DNA of 64,000 bases from an uncultured Chlorobiaceae bacterium (GTDB lineage: Bacteria; Bacteroidota; Chlorobiia; Chlorobiales; Chlorobiaceae): the NCBI GenBank assembly GCA_903994635.1, contig CAJEXQ010000002.1, positions 1-64,000 of the forward strand, read 5' to 3'. Each line of letters begins with the position of its first letter. Positions within the stretch are counted from its first letter, which is position 1. A program made the translations under genes and the position numbers. The notes under the pieces are model-generated. The model searched no databases and had not been told where the DNA came from. It saw only the letters and a program-made list of their open reading frames with translations. Positions 1 to 10,408 of the stretch are shown here, one piece after another.

Positions 1-45
1 GATAAGAAATATATAAATCAGGTTTTGTTTTTTTACATAATTCGC

Positions 46-74
46 TTACATTGTCTGTCCTTATGGATTTTATA
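46..74 (+). promoter_or_regulatory. possible promoter of the str operon
   Basis: The 126 bases before rpsL are AT-rich and hold no gene. TTACAT at 46-51 and TTTATA at 69-74, 17 bases apart, are the best -35/-10 pair I can see. Both match the consensus only in part, so this is a weak call. A purine-rich GAGAG at about 115-119 could be the rpsL ribosome binding site. Confidence 0.25.
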
Positions 75-126
75 GCATTTGTGTTTTTTGTAATCAGAGG
101 TTTTTAAAAAGAAAGAGAGTTTCAGT

Positions 127-537
127 ATGCCGACGATTCAGCAGCTCATCAGGCTCGGAAGAAGTGTAAAAGTGTCTAAAACAGCGTCACCGGCGCTTGA
201 GAAATGCCCGCAGAAACGTGGGGTCTGTACTCGTGTTTATACAACTACACCAAAAAAGCCTAACTCCGCGTTGCGCAAGGTTGCGCGTGTCAGGTTGTCC
301 AACAAGATAGAGGTAACGGCATATATTCCGGGAGAAGGCCATAACCTGCAGGAGCATTCAATTGTTCTTATCAGGGGTGGCAGGGTAAAGGATCTTCCTG
401 GTGTGCGCTATCACATTGTGCGTGGTTCGCTCGACACCTCCGGTGTTGCTGACCGCAAGCAGAGCAGGTCGAAGTATGGAGCCAAGCAGCCCAAGGCGGG
501 TGTTGCTGCTCCGGTCAAGGGTAAGGGTAAAAGGTAG
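127..537 (+). CDS. rpsL: 30S ribosomal protein S12
   Basis: S12 sits at the decoding centre of the small subunit and helps set accuracy. The 136-residue product carries the conserved segments KKPNSALRK (43-51) and [13 protein letters not shown] (84-96). K43 and K88 correspond to the positions where streptomycin-resistance changes occur in other bacteria, and both are wild type here. The C-terminal 30 residues form a Lys/Gly-rich tail longer than that of E. coli S12. It is the first gene of a str-type operon (rpsL-rpsG-fusA-tuf), 30 bases before rpsG. Confidence 0.98.
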   Translation: MPTIQQLIRLGRSVKVSKTASPALEKCPQKRGVCTRVYTTTPKKPNSALRKVARVRLSNKIEVTAYIPGEGHNLQEHSIVLIRGGRVKDLPGVRYHIVRGSLDTSGVADRKQSRSKYGAKQPKAGVAAPVKGKGKR

Positions 538-567
538 ATAAGTCGAATCATAAATTCAGGGAAGAAC

Positions 568-1035
568 ATGCCCAAAAAAGTTGGCTATAAAAGAATCGGA
601 GTTGATTTTCGTTACGGGGACGAAAGTGTTGCTCGTTTTATCAATGCGGTGATGCTTGATGGCAAGAAGGCCGTTGCAACAAAGATAGTTTATGATGCGT
701 TTGCTATCATTGCCGAAAAGTTGAGCGGAGAGGATCCGCTGGAAGTTTACCGCAAGGCTATGTCGCACATTGCTCCGGTTGTTGAGGTTCGTAGCAAGAG
801 GGTTGGTGGCGCCACTTATCAGATTCCTATGGAGGTCAAAACGTCAAGGCGGGGTGCACTTGCTTTCCGCTGGCTGAAGATGTATGCTGCAAGGCGTGGT
901 GGTAAATCGATGGCTGAAAAGCTTGCTGCAGAGTTGATGGATGCTGCCAATGAGCAGGGTGCATCGGTGAAAAAGCGAGACGAGGTACACAGGATGGCTG
1001 ATGCAAACAAGGCGTTTGCGCATTTCAGGTTCTGA
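568..1035 (+). CDS. rpsG: 30S ribosomal protein S7
   Basis: S7 is the primary assembly protein of the 30S head and contacts the E-site tRNA. The 155-residue length is normal, with the conserved N-terminal block (residues 1-20) and the C-terminal HRMADANKAFAHFRF (141-155). In E. coli S7 represses its own operon through the rpsL-rpsG spacer. Here the spacer is only 30 bases and shows no clear helix, so the same control cannot be inferred. The gene is followed after 42 bases by fusA. Confidence 0.98.
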   Translation: MPKKVGYKRIGVDFRYGDESVARFINAVMLDGKKAVATKIVYDAFAIIAEKLSGEDPLEVYRKAMSHIAPVVEVRSKRVGGATYQIPMEVKTSRRGALAFRWLKMYAARRGGKSMAEKLAAELMDAANEQGASVKKRDEVHRMADANKAFAHFRF

Positions 1036-1077
1036 GCGATTTGTTAAAGTGTCGAAAAAAAAGTCTAAAATATTGTT

Positions 1078-3192
1078 ATGGCAAGGCTGGTTGATTTAGA
1101 TAAAGTGCGCAACATTGGTATCATGGCCCACATTGATGCCGGAAAGACGACGACGACGGAGAGAATACTCTATTATACAGGTCGTCTGCATCGGATGGGT
1201 GAGGTGCATGATGGTGGTGCTACAATGGACTGGATGGATCAGGAGAAGGAACGTGGTATTACCATAACCTCCGCTGCGACAACCTGTTTTTGGGTACCCA
1301 AGTTTGGTAACTATATCGGTATTAATCACAGGATCAATATTATTGATACGCCGGGGCATGTCGATTTTACGGTAGAGGTTGAACGTTCGCTGCGTGTGCT
1401 TGATGGCGCGGTAGCATTATTTTGCGCTGTTGGCGGAGTGGAGCCACAGTCTGAAACCGTGTGGCGTCAGGCGAACAAGTACGGTGTGCCGAGGATTGCC
1501 TATATCAACAAGATGGACAGGACGGGCGCTAACTTTTTTGATACAGTCAAGGCTATCAGGGAAAGGCTTAATGCCAATCCGGTACCTCTTCAGATACCGA
1601 TTGGCGAAGGTGAGATTTTTGCTGGTTTCGTTGATCTTATCAGAATGAAGGGTATCATCTACAATAAAGAAGATGGCAGTACCTTTGATGAAGTCGAGAT
1701 TCCGCATGACCTGCAGAATGAGGCGCGGACATGGCGAATCAATATGCTTGAGGCGGTTTCAGAGCATGATGATACGCTTCTGGAAAAATATCTGAACGGC
1801 GAGGAGATCACTGAGGAAGAGGTAAGAAATGTGTTGCGCCAGGCGACGCTCAAGGTCACTATTATTCCCGTGCTTTGTGGATCATCCTTTAAGAACAAGG
1901 GTGTTCAGTTTATGCTTGATGCAGTTGTTGAGTACCTGGCTTCTCCAGTTGATGTTGGCGCTGTCGAGGGGCATCACCCGCGGACAGAGGAATCTGTAAC
2001 TCGTGAACCGAAAGACGAAGAGCCATTTGCGGCGCTTGCGTTCAAGATTGCTACTGATCCGTTTGTTGGAAAGCTTACATTTTTCAGGGTTTATTCCGGT
2101 TTCCTCAAGGCTGGCAGTTATGTGCTTAATACCATGACTGGCAAAAAAGAGCGGATCGGTCGGGTGCTTCAAATGCACTCCAACAAGAGAGAGGATATAG
2201 ATTGTGTTTATTGTGGCGATATTGCTGCGGCTGTTGGCTTGAAAGATGTGCGGACGGGCGATACAATTTGTGATGAAAACTATCCGGTGGTGCTTGAAAA
2301 AATGGTTTTTCCTGAGCCGGTTATCCAAATTGCTATTGAGCCGAAAACCAAGAGTGATTCGGACAGGCTTGGTATGTCGCTTGCCAAGCTCGCTGAAGAG
2401 GATCCTACCTTCAAGGTAAAGACCGATGATGAGACAGGTCAGACGCTGATTGCCGGTATGGGTGAACTTCATCTTGAAATTCTTGTTGATCGCCTCAAGC
2501 GTGAGTTTAAGGTAGAGGCCAATGTGGGCAAACCACAGGTCGCTTACCGTGAAACAATCAGAGGGACTGTTGAGTTTGAGGGCAAATTTGTCCGTCAGTC
2601 TGGTGGTAAAGGTCAGTTTGGTCTTGTTGTTCTCCGTGTTGAGCCGCTTGAAGAGGGAAAAGGATATGAGTTTGTTGATGCTGTCAAGGGTGGAGTTATT
2701 CCGAGAGAGTATATTCCAGCGGTTAATGTTGGTGTGCAGCAGGCTATGAAAGGTGGTGTTGTTGCAGGGTATCCGATGCAGGATATCAAGGTTACCCTTT
2801 TGGATGGCAAGTATCATGAGGTTGACTCTTCGGAAATGGCATTCAAGATTGCAGGTTCAATCGGTTTCAAGGGTGCCGCTAAAAAAGCTGACCCAGTTTT
2901 GCTTGAGCCCATTATGAAGGTTGAGGTTGTTACTCCTGAAGAGTATCTTGGCGATGTTATGGGTGATCTATCAAGTCGTCGCGGCCATATCGAGGGTATG
3001 GGGCAGAGGGCCGGGGCTCAGTTTGTGAACGCCAAGGTTCCACTTTCGGCAATGTTCGGTTATTCGACCGATCTACGTTCGATGAGTCAGGGAAGAGCAA
3101 ATTATTCGATGGAGTTTGATTGTTATCGCGAAGTTCCCCGCAGTATTGCGGAAGCTTTGCAGGAGAAGAGGGTGAGCAAGGATTCGGAATAG
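1078..3192 (+). CDS. fusA: translation elongation factor G
   Basis: EF-G is the GTPase that drives translocation of tRNA and mRNA on the ribosome. The 704-residue protein has all canonical G motifs: AHIDAGKT (17-24), switch [10 protein letters not shown] (58-66), DTPGH (90-94) with the catalytic His94, and NKMD (144-147). The five-domain length is typical. It is third in the str operon, between rpsG and tuf. A second, divergent EF-G-like gene lies at 49642-51714 on the other strand; this copy is the one with the intact catalytic motifs. Confidence 0.98.
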   Translation: MARLVDLDKVRNIGIMAHIDAGKTTTTERILYYTGRLHRMGEVHDGGATMDWMDQEKERGITITSAATTCFWVPKFGNYIGINHRINIIDTPGHVDFTVEVERSLRVLDGAVALFCAVGGVEPQSETVWRQANKYGVPRIAYINKMDRTGANFFDTVKAIRERLNANPVPLQIPIGEGEIFAGFVDLIRMKGIIYNKEDGSTFDEVEIPHDLQNEARTWRINMLEAVSEHDDTLLEKYLNGEEITEEEVRNVLRQATLKVTIIPVLCGSSFKNKGVQFMLDAVVEYLASPVDVGAVEGHHPRTEESVTREPKDEEPFAALAFKIATDPFVGKLTFFRVYSGFLKAGSYVLNTMTGKKERIGRVLQMHSNKREDIDCVYCGDIAAAVGLKDVRTGDTICDENYPVVLEKMVFPEPVIQIAIEPKTKSDSDRLGMSLAKLAEEDPTFKVKTDDETGQTLIAGMGELHLEILVDRLKREFKVEANVGKPQVAYRETIRGTVEFEGKFVRQSGGKGQFGLVVLRVEPLEEGKGYEFVDAVKGGVIPREYIPAVNVGVQQAMKGGVVAGYPMQDIKVTLLDGKYHEVDSSEMAFKIAGSIGFKGAAKKADPVLLEPIMKVEVVTPEEYLGDVMGDLSSRRGHIEGMGQRAGAQFVNAKVPLSAMFGYSTDLRSMSQGRANYSMEFDCYREVPRSIAEALQEKRVSKDSE

Positions 3193-3259
3193 GCAAGCAT
3201 AGGCTGTATCAGTTTTAATTACCACAAACAATAACAGATAACCGACACGGAGATAAGTT

Positions 3260-4441
3260 ATGGCAAAAGAGTCCTACAAAAGGGATAAACCCCATGTCAA
3301 TATAGGAACTATTGGTCATGTTGATCATGGTAAGACAACCTTGACTGCGGCAATTACTTCGGTTCTTGCAAAGCAGGGTCTTGCAATACAGCGCGATTTT
3401 GGCAGCATTGATAAGGCTCCTGAAGAGAGAGAACGCGGTATCACCATTTCAACTGCGCATGTTGAGTACCAGACCAAAAAGCGTCATTATGCGCACATAG
3501 ATTGTCCTGGTCATGCTGATTACATTAAAAACATGATCACCGGCGCTGCCCAGATGGATGGTGCTATTCTTGTTGTAGCAGGTACCGATGGTCCAATGCC
3601 TCAGACACGTGAGCATATTCTGCTTGCCCGTCAGGTGAATGTCCCTTCGCTGGTTGTCTTCCTGAACAAGGTTGACATTGCGGACCCTGAACTTATCGAG
3701 CTGGTTGAGCTTGAGTTGAGGGAGCTTCTTACCCAATATGATTTCCCTGGTGATGATATTCCGATTATCAAGGGTTCGGCACTGAAAGCTCTTGAAGGTG
3801 ATCCTGAGGCTGAAAAGTCAATTATGGAACTTATGGATGCTGTAGATTCATTCATCCCTGAGCCTTTGCGCGATATCGACAAGCCTTTTCTTATGCCTGT
3901 GGAAGATGTCTTCTCTATTTCTGGTCGTGGTACGGTTGGTACAGGAAGGATTGAGAGAGGCCGTGTAAAGATCAACGAAGAGGTTGAGATTGTTGGTATT
4001 CGTCCAACACGCAAGTCTGTTGTAACTGGTATTGAAATGTTCCAGAAGCTTCTTGATGAAGGTCAGGCAGGCGATAACGCCGGTCTTCTTCTTAGAGGTG
4101 TTGACAAGACGGAGCTTGAGCGTGGCATGGTTATCGCTAAACCGGGCACCATCAAGCCGCACACAAAGTTCAAGGCTGAAGTCTATATTTTGAAGAAGGA
4201 AGAGGGTGGCCGTCATACTCCATTTTTCAACGGCTACCGTCCCCAGTTCTACTTCCGTACCACAGATGTTACTGGATCAGTAACGCTGCCTGAAGGTGTG
4301 GAGATGGTTATGCCTGGAGACAACCTTTCTGTTGATGTCGAGTTGCTGGCTCCTATAGCTATGGATGAAGGTCTGCGTTTTGCTATCCGTGAAGGCGGTC
4401 GCACCGTCGGCGCTGGTTCCGTAACAAAGATTGTTGAATAA
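3260..4441 (+). CDS. tuf: translation elongation factor Tu
   Basis: EF-Tu delivers aminoacyl-tRNA to the ribosomal A site with GTP. The 393-residue protein shows GHVDHGKT (19-26), ERERGITI (56-63), DCPGH (81-85) and NKVD (136-139), followed by the usual beta-barrel domains 2 and 3. It is the last gene of the str operon; a hairpin and T-run follow within 50 bases. No second tuf lies before secE in this window, where many bacteria carry tufB. Confidence 0.99.
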   Translation: MAKESYKRDKPHVNIGTIGHVDHGKTTLTAAITSVLAKQGLAIQRDFGSIDKAPEERERGITISTAHVEYQTKKRHYAHIDCPGHADYIKNMITGAAQMDGAILVVAGTDGPMPQTREHILLARQVNVPSLVVFLNKVDIADPELIELVELELRELLTQYDFPGDDIPIIKGSALKALEGDPEAEKSIMELMDAVDSFIPEPLRDIDKPFLMPVEDVFSISGRGTVGTGRIERGRVKINEEVEIVGIRPTRKSVVTGIEMFQKLLDEGQAGDNAGLLLRGVDKTELERGMVIAKPGTIKPHTKFKAEVYILKKEEGGRHTPFFNGYRPQFYFRTTDVTGSVTLPEGVEMVMPGDNLSVDVELLAPIAMDEGLRFAIREGGRTVGAGSVTKIVE

Positions 4442-4460
4442 GAAGTTTGTATAGCGTCCT

Positions 4461-4491
4461 GGGGCGGGGCTTAAAATCCCGCCTCTTTTTT
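4461..4491 (+). terminator. intrinsic terminator after tuf
   Basis: An 8-bp GC-rich stem (4461-4468 with 4478-4485, one G-U pair) and a 9-base loop are followed directly by six T residues (4486-4491). This is a standard Rho-independent terminator shape. It separates the str genes from the S10 operon, although some read-through is possible because rpsJ starts only 28 bases later. Confidence 0.8.
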
Positions 4492-4518
4492 ACTGATAAA
4501 ACGAAAAAGGGTTGACAA

Positions 4519-4830
4519 GTGGCTGTACAGCAAAAAATAAGGATCAAGCTAAAATCTTACGACCATAGCCTGGTTGATAAGTGGGCCTTAAGGATTATTG
4601 ACGTGGTAAAGCAGACGGATGCCATTATTTTTGGGCCAATACCACTGCCAACGAAATCGCATGTCTATACCGTAAACCGGTCACCGCATGTCGACAAGAA
4701 GTCCCGTGAGCAGTTTTCTTTCTCCTCTCACAAGAGGTTGATAGAAATAATAAACCCGACATCCAGAACCATTGATATGCTGATGAAGCTCGAGCTTCCA
4801 AGCGGTGTTGATGTTGAAATCAAGTCTTAA
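4519..4830 (+). CDS. rpsJ: 30S ribosomal protein S10
   Basis: S10 is a 30S head protein and, as NusE, an antitermination partner of NusB. The 103-residue product has the conserved core [21 protein letters not shown] (41-61 region) and ends in the usual short tail. The start is GTG at 4519; no ATG fits the family N-terminus. It opens the S10 operon, 28 bases after the tuf terminator and 24 before rplC. An L4-type autoregulatory leader would have to overlap the terminator region; I see no separate leader. Confidence 0.97.
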   Translation: MAVQQKIRIKLKSYDHSLVDKWALRIIDVVKQTDAIIFGPIPLPTKSHVYTVNRSPHVDKKSREQFSFSSHKRLIEIINPTSRTIDMLMKLELPSGVDVEIKS

Positions 4831-4854
4831 AGAATTAGAAAAGGTAATTTTTAT

Positions 4855-5484
4855 ATGGGTGCGATTCTTGGTAAAAAAATCGGCATGACCCGTTTATTCA
4901 ATGAGAAACGCGAGGCTGTTTCCTGCACCATTATTGAAGCAGGGCCGTGCTTTGTAACACAGGTTAAACGTGCAGATAAAGAGGGATACGACGCTTATCA
5001 GGTGGGTATTGGTGAAAGAAAGGAGAGTAAGCTAACCAAGCCACTTCAGGGTCACTACAGAAAAGCTGGTGTAACGCCGGGTTTCAGGCTGGCTGAATTT
5101 CACTTTTCAGAAATGGGTCAGGAGCTTGAGTTGGGTAGCCCTGTTAGTGTTGAGTCGTTCAAGGAAGGTGAGATGGTTAATGTTCTCGGAGTTTCAAAAG
5201 GAAAGGGTTTTGCCGGTGTCATGAAGCGCCATAACTTCTCTGGTGCTCAGAGAACACATGGACAGTCGGACAGGCAGAGAGCTCCAGGATCAGTTGGCGG
5301 TTCATCTGACCCTTCAAGGGTTTTCAAAGGGACAAGAATGGCTGGACGCATGGGATCAGATAATATTACGGTTCGTAATCTTGTGATTTTCAAAATTATG
5401 CCGGAGTCTAATCTTATTGTGATTAAGGGTTCAGTTCCCGGTCCGAGAAATTCCTATGTCAAGATTGTTTCTACAAAAAAGTAA
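4855..5484 (+). CDS. rplC: 50S ribosomal protein L3
   Basis: L3 is an early-assembling 50S protein whose extended loop reaches the peptidyl-transferase centre. The 209-residue protein starts [15 protein letters not shown] and has the conserved segment around [17 protein letters not shown] (112-128) and the glycine-rich extension near residues 133-160. Length is normal. It lies between rpsJ and rplD in the standard S10 order. Confidence 0.98.
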   Translation: MGAILGKKIGMTRLFNEKREAVSCTIIEAGPCFVTQVKRADKEGYDAYQVGIGERKESKLTKPLQGHYRKAGVTPGFRLAEFHFSEMGQELELGSPVSVESFKEGEMVNVLGVSKGKGFAGVMKRHNFSGAQRTHGQSDRQRAPGSVGGSSDPSRVFKGTRMAGRMGSDNITVRNLVIFKIMPESNLIVIKGSVPGPRNSYVKIVSTKK

Positions 5485-5503
5485 ATGCTGAATGCGCGAA
5501 GCT

Positions 5504-6130
5504 ATGGAACTTAAAGTCTTAAATACTGCCGGAACTGAAACCGGTGAAGTGGTAACGCTCCGTGACGATATATTCGGCGCTGAAATCTCTGAGCATGCGA
5601 TGTACCTCGATGTCAAGTCGATTCTTGCAAACAGAAGGCAGGGTACCCATAAATCAAAAACTCGTGGTGAGGTAAGAGGTGGAGGCAGAAAACCTCTCCG
5701 TCAGAAAGGCACTGGTAATGCCCGGCAAGGTTCAAGCCGTTCTCCTTTGCATATTGGTGGTGGCACTATATTTGGGCCAGTCCCCCATTCTTATGATCAG
5801 AAAGTCAACAAAAAGGTAAAACTTCTTGCAAGACGTTCGGCCCTGAGTTCCAAGGCAAAAGATGGACAGATAGTAGTGGTAGAGGATTTCAGATTTGAGC
5901 AGATCAAGACGAAACCTTTTGCTGATATATTGAGGAACCTCGGTCTATCACAGAAAAAAACCCTCATGCTGACGCCTGAGTACGATATGATTATTACAAG
6001 GTCCGGAAGAAATATTGAGGTACTTAATATCATGACTGCCGACAAGGCATCAACTTATGATATACTCCACAGCCATACGGTACTTGTTCAGAAGACCGCG
6101 TTGAAGAAAATAGAAGAAACGTTAGGGTAA
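5504..6130 (+). CDS. rplD: 50S ribosomal protein L4
   Basis: L4 lines the exit tunnel and in enterobacteria also controls the S10 operon. The product has the conserved loop RGEVRGGGRKPLRQKGTGNAR characteristic of L4 (about residues 54-74). I chose ATG 5504 (208 residues, MELKVLN) because it aligns with the start of other L4 proteins. An in-frame ATG at 5492 would add four residues, and neither start has a strong Shine-Dalgarno sequence. It lies between rplC and rplW. Confidence 0.95.
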   Translation: MELKVLNTAGTETGEVVTLRDDIFGAEISEHAMYLDVKSILANRRQGTHKSKTRGEVRGGGRKPLRQKGTGNARQGSSRSPLHIGGGTIFGPVPHSYDQKVNKKVKLLARRSALSSKAKDGQIVVVEDFRFEQIKTKPFADILRNLGLSQKKTLMLTPEYDMIITRSGRNIEVLNIMTADKASTYDILHSHTVLVQKTALKKIEETLG

Positions 6131-6163
6131 CTTTGTAGTTTTTCAGAAAAAGGAGTTAATGAG

Positions 6164-6475
6164 ATGGTAAACCCGTTGTTGCGCCCTTTGTTGACAGAAA
6201 AAAGTACCGGGCTGACAGAAAAGAAAGGACAGTATGTCTTTGTTGTCAAGACTGATGCAGACAAGATCGATATAAGGAAAGCGGTAGAGAAAAAATTTGG
6301 CGTTGAGGTAAAATCAGTTCGCACGGCTAACTATCTTGGTAAATCCCGCAGTCAGAATACAAAGAGAGGCAGGATTACAGGTAAAAAAAGCGATTGGAAA
6401 AAGGCCATTATTACTCTTGAAAAGGGTCAGTCGATAGACTACTACTCAGGTACAGCCCAGAAGAGCGAAGGATAG
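6164..6475 (+). CDS. rplW: 50S ribosomal protein L23
   Basis: L23 sits at the tunnel exit and is the docking site for trigger factor and SRP. The 103-residue product begins [13 protein letters not shown] (3-15), matching the family N-terminus, and contains the basic loop with [23 protein letters not shown] (about 60-82). Length is typical of bacterial L23. AAGGAG lies just upstream of the ATG. Confidence 0.97.
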   Translation: MVNPLLRPLLTEKSTGLTEKKGQYVFVVKTDADKIDIRKAVEKKFGVEVKSVRTANYLGKSRSQNTKRGRITGKKSDWKKAIITLEKGQSIDYYSGTAQKSEG

Positions 6476-6506
6476 AAATTATAAAAAGGATAGATCATAC
6501 ATTCAA

Positions 6507-7346
6507 ATGGCTATAAGGAAATTAGCGCCGGTTACGCCAGGGTCACGATTCATGTCATACCCTGCATTCGATGAAATCACCAAGAGCAAGCCTGAAAAAA
6601 GCCTGCTTCTTCCACTAAGCAAGTCGGGTGGCCGCAATGCTGCCGGAAGGAAGACGTCAAGGCACAGAGGTGGCGGACACAAACGGCATTACAGGATTAT
6701 TGATTTCAAGCGCAACAAGGATGGCGTTCCTGCAACAGTTGCTGCTATTGAATATGATCCGAATCGTTCATCAAGAATTGCATTATTGCATTACAATGAT
6801 GGAGAAAAACGTTATATTCTCGCCCCGAAAGGTTTAAATGTTGGCGACAGGGTGGAAAGTGGTGAAAAGGTCGAAATCAAGACCGGCAACACCATGCCCC
6901 TGAAAAATATTCCTCTCGGAACAGATATTCATAATATTGAGATGAAGGCGGGCAAGGGTGGTCAGATTGTACGCTCAGCAGGAGGTTTTGCTGTACTTGC
7001 AGCGCGTGAGGGTGATTATGTTACGCTCAAACTTCCGTCTGGTGAAATTCGCAAGCTTCGGGTTGAGTGTCGGGCAACAATTGGTGTCGTTGGTAATAGT
7101 GATCACGAAAATGTGGTTCTCGGTAAGGCTGGAAGAAGCCGTTGGCTTGGTATTCGTCCCCAGACAAGAGGTATGGCGATGAACCCGGTGGATCACCCGA
7201 TGGGTGGTGGTGAAGGCAAGTCGAAATCAGGCGGTGGAAGAAAGCATCCTATGTCTCCATGGGGTCAGCTTGCCAAGGGTCTGAAGACCAGAAACAAGAA
7301 AAAGGCTTCACAGAAATTGATTGTACGGGGCAGAAACGCCAAATAA
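6507..7346 (+). CDS. rplB: 50S ribosomal protein L2
   Basis: L2 is a universal 50S protein required for subunit joining and peptidyl-transferase activity. The 279-residue product has the hallmark [18 protein letters not shown] region (53-70) and the C-terminal [13 protein letters not shown] motif (about 225-237), whose histidine is the one linked to peptide-bond formation. Length is normal. It lies between rplW and rpsS in the S10 operon. Confidence 0.98.
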   Translation: MAIRKLAPVTPGSRFMSYPAFDEITKSKPEKSLLLPLSKSGGRNAAGRKTSRHRGGGHKRHYRIIDFKRNKDGVPATVAAIEYDPNRSSRIALLHYNDGEKRYILAPKGLNVGDRVESGEKVEIKTGNTMPLKNIPLGTDIHNIEMKAGKGGQIVRSAGGFAVLAAREGDYVTLKLPSGEIRKLRVECRATIGVVGNSDHENVVLGKAGRSRWLGIRPQTRGMAMNPVDHPMGGGEGKSKSGGGRKHPMSPWGQLAKGLKTRNKKKASQKLIVRGRNAK

Positions 7347-7379
7347 TTATAGCGGTTAACAACAACAAGCAGAGAAATT

Positions 7380-7679
7380 ATGCCAAGATCACTTAAAAAG
7401 GGCCCGTTCATTGATATAAAACTGGAGAAGCGGATCCTTGATATGAATAGCAAGGGAGAAAAAAAGGTTATAAAGACCTGGTCCAGAAGTTCAATGATTT
7501 CGCCTGATTTTGTCGGTCACACCGTTGCGGTTCATAATGGCAAGAGCCATGTTCCGGTTTATGTCGGTGATAATATGGTAGGTCACAAGCTTGGAGAGTT
7601 TGCCCCTACAAGATCATTTCGCGGCCATGCTGGTGGTGGGAAGGCCGAAAAAGGCGGCTCGGCACCAAGAAAAAAATAA
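7380..7679 (+). CDS. rpsS: 30S ribosomal protein S19
   Basis: S19 forms the head-side intersubunit contact and pairs with S13. The 99-residue protein begins [11 protein letters not shown] (2-12) and has the family signature IDFKTHNGK-like stretch [18 protein letters not shown] (46-63). The C-terminus carries a short Gly/Lys tail. It lies between rplB and rplV. Confidence 0.98.
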   Translation: MPRSLKKGPFIDIKLEKRILDMNSKGEKKVIKTWSRSSMISPDFVGHTVAVHNGKSHVPVYVGDNMVGHKLGEFAPTRSFRGHAGGGKAEKGGSAPRKK

Positions 7680-7709
7680 ATTGAATAACGCGAAAGGGTA
7701 AAGATTATA

Positions 7710-8066
7710 ATGGAAGCTACAGCAATTTTACGGAACACGCCGACATCACCAAGGAAAATGCGTCTTGTTGCAGGTCTTGTTCGAGGAAAGAAAGTCGACT
7801 TGGCCAAGGCCATTCTTCTTAACTCAACAAAGGCTGCATCAAGAAATGTTATGCAGACGCTCAAGTCAGCCGTTGCCAATTATTCGCAGCGTAACCCTGG
7901 AGAGAGGGTGAGTGACCAGGATCTCTTTATCAAGACGGTTTTTGTCGATGAAGGGGTGACATTAAAAAGGACTCTTCCGGCCCCGATGGGACGTGCATTT
8001 AGGATTCGAAAAAGATCTAATCATCTTACGATAGTCATTGATAAGGTTAAAAATCCAGTAACTTAA
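7710..8066 (+). CDS. rplV: 50S ribosomal protein L22
   Basis: L22 is an exit-tunnel protein whose beta hairpin, together with L4, narrows the tunnel. The 118-residue product has the N-terminal signature [15 protein letters not shown] (13-27) and the hairpin tip with [21 protein letters not shown] (about 89-109). Length is typical. It precedes rpsC by 19 bases. Confidence 0.97.
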   Translation: MEATAILRNTPTSPRKMRLVAGLVRGKKVDLAKAILLNSTKAASRNVMQTLKSAVANYSQRNPGERVSDQDLFIKTVFVDEGVTLKRTLPAPMGRAFRIRKRSNHLTIVIDKVKNPVT

Positions 8067-8085
8067 TAACAACAAGGAGTGAGCA

Positions 8086-8847
8086 TTGGGTCAGAAAGTT
8101 AATCCTACTGGATTCAGGCTGGGAATTATCAGGGACTGGGCTTCGCGCTGGTATGATGACAGTCCGGTTATTTCAGAGAAAATCAAGCAAGATCATGTTA
8201 TTCGTACTTACGTTCTTGCAAGGTTGAAGAAGGAAAGGGCAGGTATAGCACGCATTATTATTGAAAGAACGACCAAGCATGTCAAAATAAATATCTATGC
8301 CGCTCGTCCAGGTGCGGTGGTCGGCAGAAAAGGTGAGGAGATCAACAATCTTTCTCAGGAGCTTAGTCGTATCACTGGTAAGGAGGTAAAAATAGATGTC
8401 GTTGAGATTATTAAGCCAGAAATTGAGGCTCAGCTTATCGGTGACAACATCGCTTACCAGCTTGAGAATCGTGTTTCGTTCAGAAGGGCGATGAAGCAGG
8501 CTATTCAGCAGGCAATGCGTTCTGGAGCAGAAGGGGTTAGGATCAGGTGTGGAGGCCGTCTTGGTGGCGCTGAAATAGCGCGTTCCGAGCAGTACAAGGA
8601 AGGGAAAATCCCGCTTCACACTATTCGTGCCAATGTTGATTATGCGAGTGTTACAGCCCACACCATTGCAGGTACTATTGGAATCAAGGTATGGGTTTAT
8701 AAAGGCGAAGTGCTGGTGCAGCGCATCGATGCTATTGAGGAAGAGGAGATGAAGAAGATGAAGGATAGAAGAGGTGATGCGGGTGCAAGAAATCGCGACA
8801 GTCGTGATCCACGTTCAAAACGCCGCACCCGTACCAAACGATCATAA
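8086..8847 (+). CDS. rpsC: 30S ribosomal protein S3
   Basis: S3 lies at the mRNA entry channel and contributes to helicase activity. The product has the N-terminal [13 protein letters not shown], the KH domain with [13 protein letters not shown] (73-85), and the conserved C-terminal domain around [16 protein letters not shown]. The 253-residue length includes a basic C-terminal tail. The start is TTG at 8086: the only codon fitting the family N-terminus, with AAGGAG at 8073-8078. Confidence 0.97.
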   Translation: MGQKVNPTGFRLGIIRDWASRWYDDSPVISEKIKQDHVIRTYVLARLKKERAGIARIIIERTTKHVKINIYAARPGAVVGRKGEEINNLSQELSRITGKEVKIDVVEIIKPEIEAQLIGDNIAYQLENRVSFRRAMKQAIQQAMRSGAEGVRIRCGGRLGGAEIARSEQYKEGKIPLHTIRANVDYASVTAHTIAGTIGIKVWVYKGEVLVQRIDAIEEEEMKKMKDRRGDAGARNRDSRDPRSKRRTRTKRS

Positions 8848-8889
8848 TATCAAGTACCACACAATAAGAAAACGAATGGAGTTGCCTGT

Positions 8890-9309
8890 ATGTTAATGCC
8901 CAAGAGAGTTAAATATAGAAAGACACAACGAGGCCGGATGAAAGGCAATTCTGGTCGTGGTACGTTGGTATCTTTTGGTTCATTTGGTTTGAAAGCTATT
9001 GAACCAGCATGGATTACCAGTCGCCAGATAGAGGCCGCCCGTGTAGCCATGACGAGATTCATGAAGAGAGATGGAAAGATTTGGATCAGAATTTTCCCGG
9101 ACAAACCGGTTACTCAAAAACCAGCCGAAACCCGAATGGGCTCCGGTAAGGGTTCACCCGAGTTTTGGGTTGCTGTTGTCAAGCCTGGAAGAATCATGTT
9201 TGAGGCTGATGGCATTCCAAGAGAAGTGGCTACAGAGGCCTTCAGACTGGCGGCAAAAAAACTGCCGATCAAGACGAGGTTTATTGTTCGTCCTGACTAC
9301 GAAGATTAA
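8890..9309 (+). CDS. rplP: 50S ribosomal protein L16
   Basis: L16 organises the A-site tRNA pocket of the 50S subunit. The 139-residue protein has [16 protein letters not shown] (4-19), the [25 protein letters not shown] segment (about 62-86) and EALRLA-like [15 protein letters not shown] (117-131). ATG 8890 and ATG 8896 are both possible starts, differing by two residues. It lies between rpsC and rpmC. Confidence 0.97.
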   Translation: MLMPKRVKYRKTQRGRMKGNSGRGTLVSFGSFGLKAIEPAWITSRQIEAARVAMTRFMKRDGKIWIRIFPDKPVTQKPAETRMGSGKGSPEFWVAVVKPGRIMFEADGIPREVATEAFRLAAKKLPIKTRFIVRPDYED

Positions 9310-9343
9310 GCAAGCAACTAATTCGACAAGAGGGTTACTCATT

Positions 9344-9550
9344 ATGAAAAAATATGAAATTGCGGCATTGAGCAAACTTGAGTTGATAGAGCGGCTCAAG
9401 GGGCTCGAAGAGAGACTTGCCGATATTAATTTTTTTAGGGTTATTGAACAGCCGCAAAATCCAATGGTTTTCCGCAATTCAAGACGGGATATTGCGCGTA
9501 TGAAAAACCGGCTCCACCAACTGGCGGCTGCCGAGCAGCTCACGGTTTGA
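9344..9550 (+). CDS. rpmC: 50S ribosomal protein L29
   Basis: L29 is a small helical protein near the tunnel exit, next to L23. From ATG 9344 the product is 68 residues, MKKYEIAALS to AAAEQLTV, with the two-helix L29 pattern and the conserved NSRRDIARMKN (44-54). The frame stays open upstream into rplP, so an automatic caller could propose a much longer protein; the short form matches the family. It has the normal position between rplP and rpsQ. Confidence 0.95.
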   Translation: MKKYEIAALSKLELIERLKGLEERLADINFFRVIEQPQNPMVFRNSRRDIARMKNRLHQLAAAEQLTV

Positions 9551-9598
9551 CTGTAGCGGCAGACAATAAAATTGTTTACTCACATGGAAGAAAATAAA

Positions 9599-9883
9599 AT
9601 GGGCAGTGTATCTATGGAACAGAGTGCTCCAGAAAGGGGAAGGAAAAAAAGCTGGTCAGGCAAGGTTGTCAGTGACAAGATGGACAAGGCATGCATTGTT
9701 GCGGTCGAGCGGAGTGTTCAGCACCCTGTATATAAGAAATATTTCAAAAAGACGACAAGACTGATGGCCCATGATGAAAAGAATGAGGCTGGAATTGGTG
9801 ACTTGGTCAAGGTAGTTGAATGCCGCCCGCTGAGCAAGAGAAAGAGCTGTCGTTTGGTTGAGATTATTGAAAAAGCCAGATAA
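9599..9883 (+). CDS. rpsQ: 30S ribosomal protein S17
   Basis: S17 is a primary 16S rRNA binder with an OB fold. The conserved core runs from [19 protein letters not shown] to [22 protein letters not shown] chose ATG 9599 (94 residues) because GGAAG lies eight bases upstream. In-frame alternatives are ATG 9584 and TTG 9572, which would extend the N-terminus by 5 or 9 residues. The N-terminus is longer than in E. coli S17 in every case. Confidence 0.93.
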   Translation: MGSVSMEQSAPERGRKKSWSGKVVSDKMDKACIVAVERSVQHPVYKKYFKKTTRLMAHDEKNEAGIGDLVKVVECRPLSKRKSCRLVEIIEKAR

Positions 9884-9921
9884 GAGAAGATTTTTATACA
9901 TTTATTAAAGTTTGAAACAGG

Positions 9922-10290
9922 ATGATCCAGAAAGAGACTAATCTGGTTGTTGCCGATAATAGTGGAGCAAAAAAAGTACGTTGCATTCATGTATTCGGTG
10001 GAACCGGGAGGCGTTATGCCTCATTGGGTGATCAGATTATTGTTACGGTCAAGGCAGCAGTCCCTGGTGGTATTGTAAAAAAGAAGGATGTTTGCCGTGC
10101 TGTAGTTGTTCGTTGTGCCAAAGAGTCGCGGAGAAAAGATGGTTCCTATATTCGCTTTGACGAGAATGCCGTTGTGCTCCTTAATGCTCAGGGCGAGCCA
10201 AGAGGTACTCGTATTTTTGGACCTGTAGCAAGAGAGCTTCGTGACAGAAAGTTTATGAAGATCGTTTCGTTGGCGCCAGAAGTGTTGTAG
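9922..10290 (+). CDS. rplN: 50S ribosomal protein L14
   Basis: L14 is an OB-fold protein at the subunit interface, contacting helix 44. The 122-residue product starts [18 protein letters not shown] and has the family signature [29 protein letters not shown] (about 58-86). Length is standard. In E. coli it opens the spc operon directly before rplX; here a tRNA gene lies between them, 10 bases after this stop codon. Confidence 0.98.
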   Translation: MIQKETNLVVADNSGAKKVRCIHVFGGTGRRYASLGDQIIVTVKAAVPGGIVKKKDVCRAVVVRCAKESRRKDGSYIRFDENAVVLLNAQGEPRGTRIFGPVARELRDRKFMKIVSLAPEVL

Positions 10291-10300
10291 GGCGTTTCAG

Positions 10301-10373
10301 GCGGGAGTAACTCAGTTGGTAGAGTCACAGCCTTCCAAGCTGTTGGTCGCGAGTTCGAATCTCGTCTCCCGCT
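10301..10373 (+). tRNA. tRNA-Gly (anticodon TCC)
   Basis: A full cloverleaf folds from 10301 to 10373. The acceptor stem GCGGGAG pairs with CTCCCGC and the discriminator base is T. The D stem is ACTC/GAGT. The anticodon stem ACAGC/GCTGT has loop CTTCCAA, so the anticodon is TCC. The T arm is GCGAG-TTCGAAT-CTCGT. No CCA is encoded. It lies on the coding strand between rplN and rplX, so it is probably cut out of the ribosomal protein transcript. Confidence 0.95.
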
Positions 10374-10408
10374 CAGGATTTTATGAAATACTATCATATC
10401 AGAGAAAA

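Noticed and set aside
1882..2817. 311-codon open frame on the minus strand opposite fusA
   Set aside because: It mirrors the codon bias of fusA, shows no family motif and has no ribosome binding site. EF-G on the + strand explains the whole stretch.
9071..9343. N-terminal extension of L29 into rplP
   Set aside because: The frame is open by chance within rplP; the L29 family begins at the ATG at 9344.
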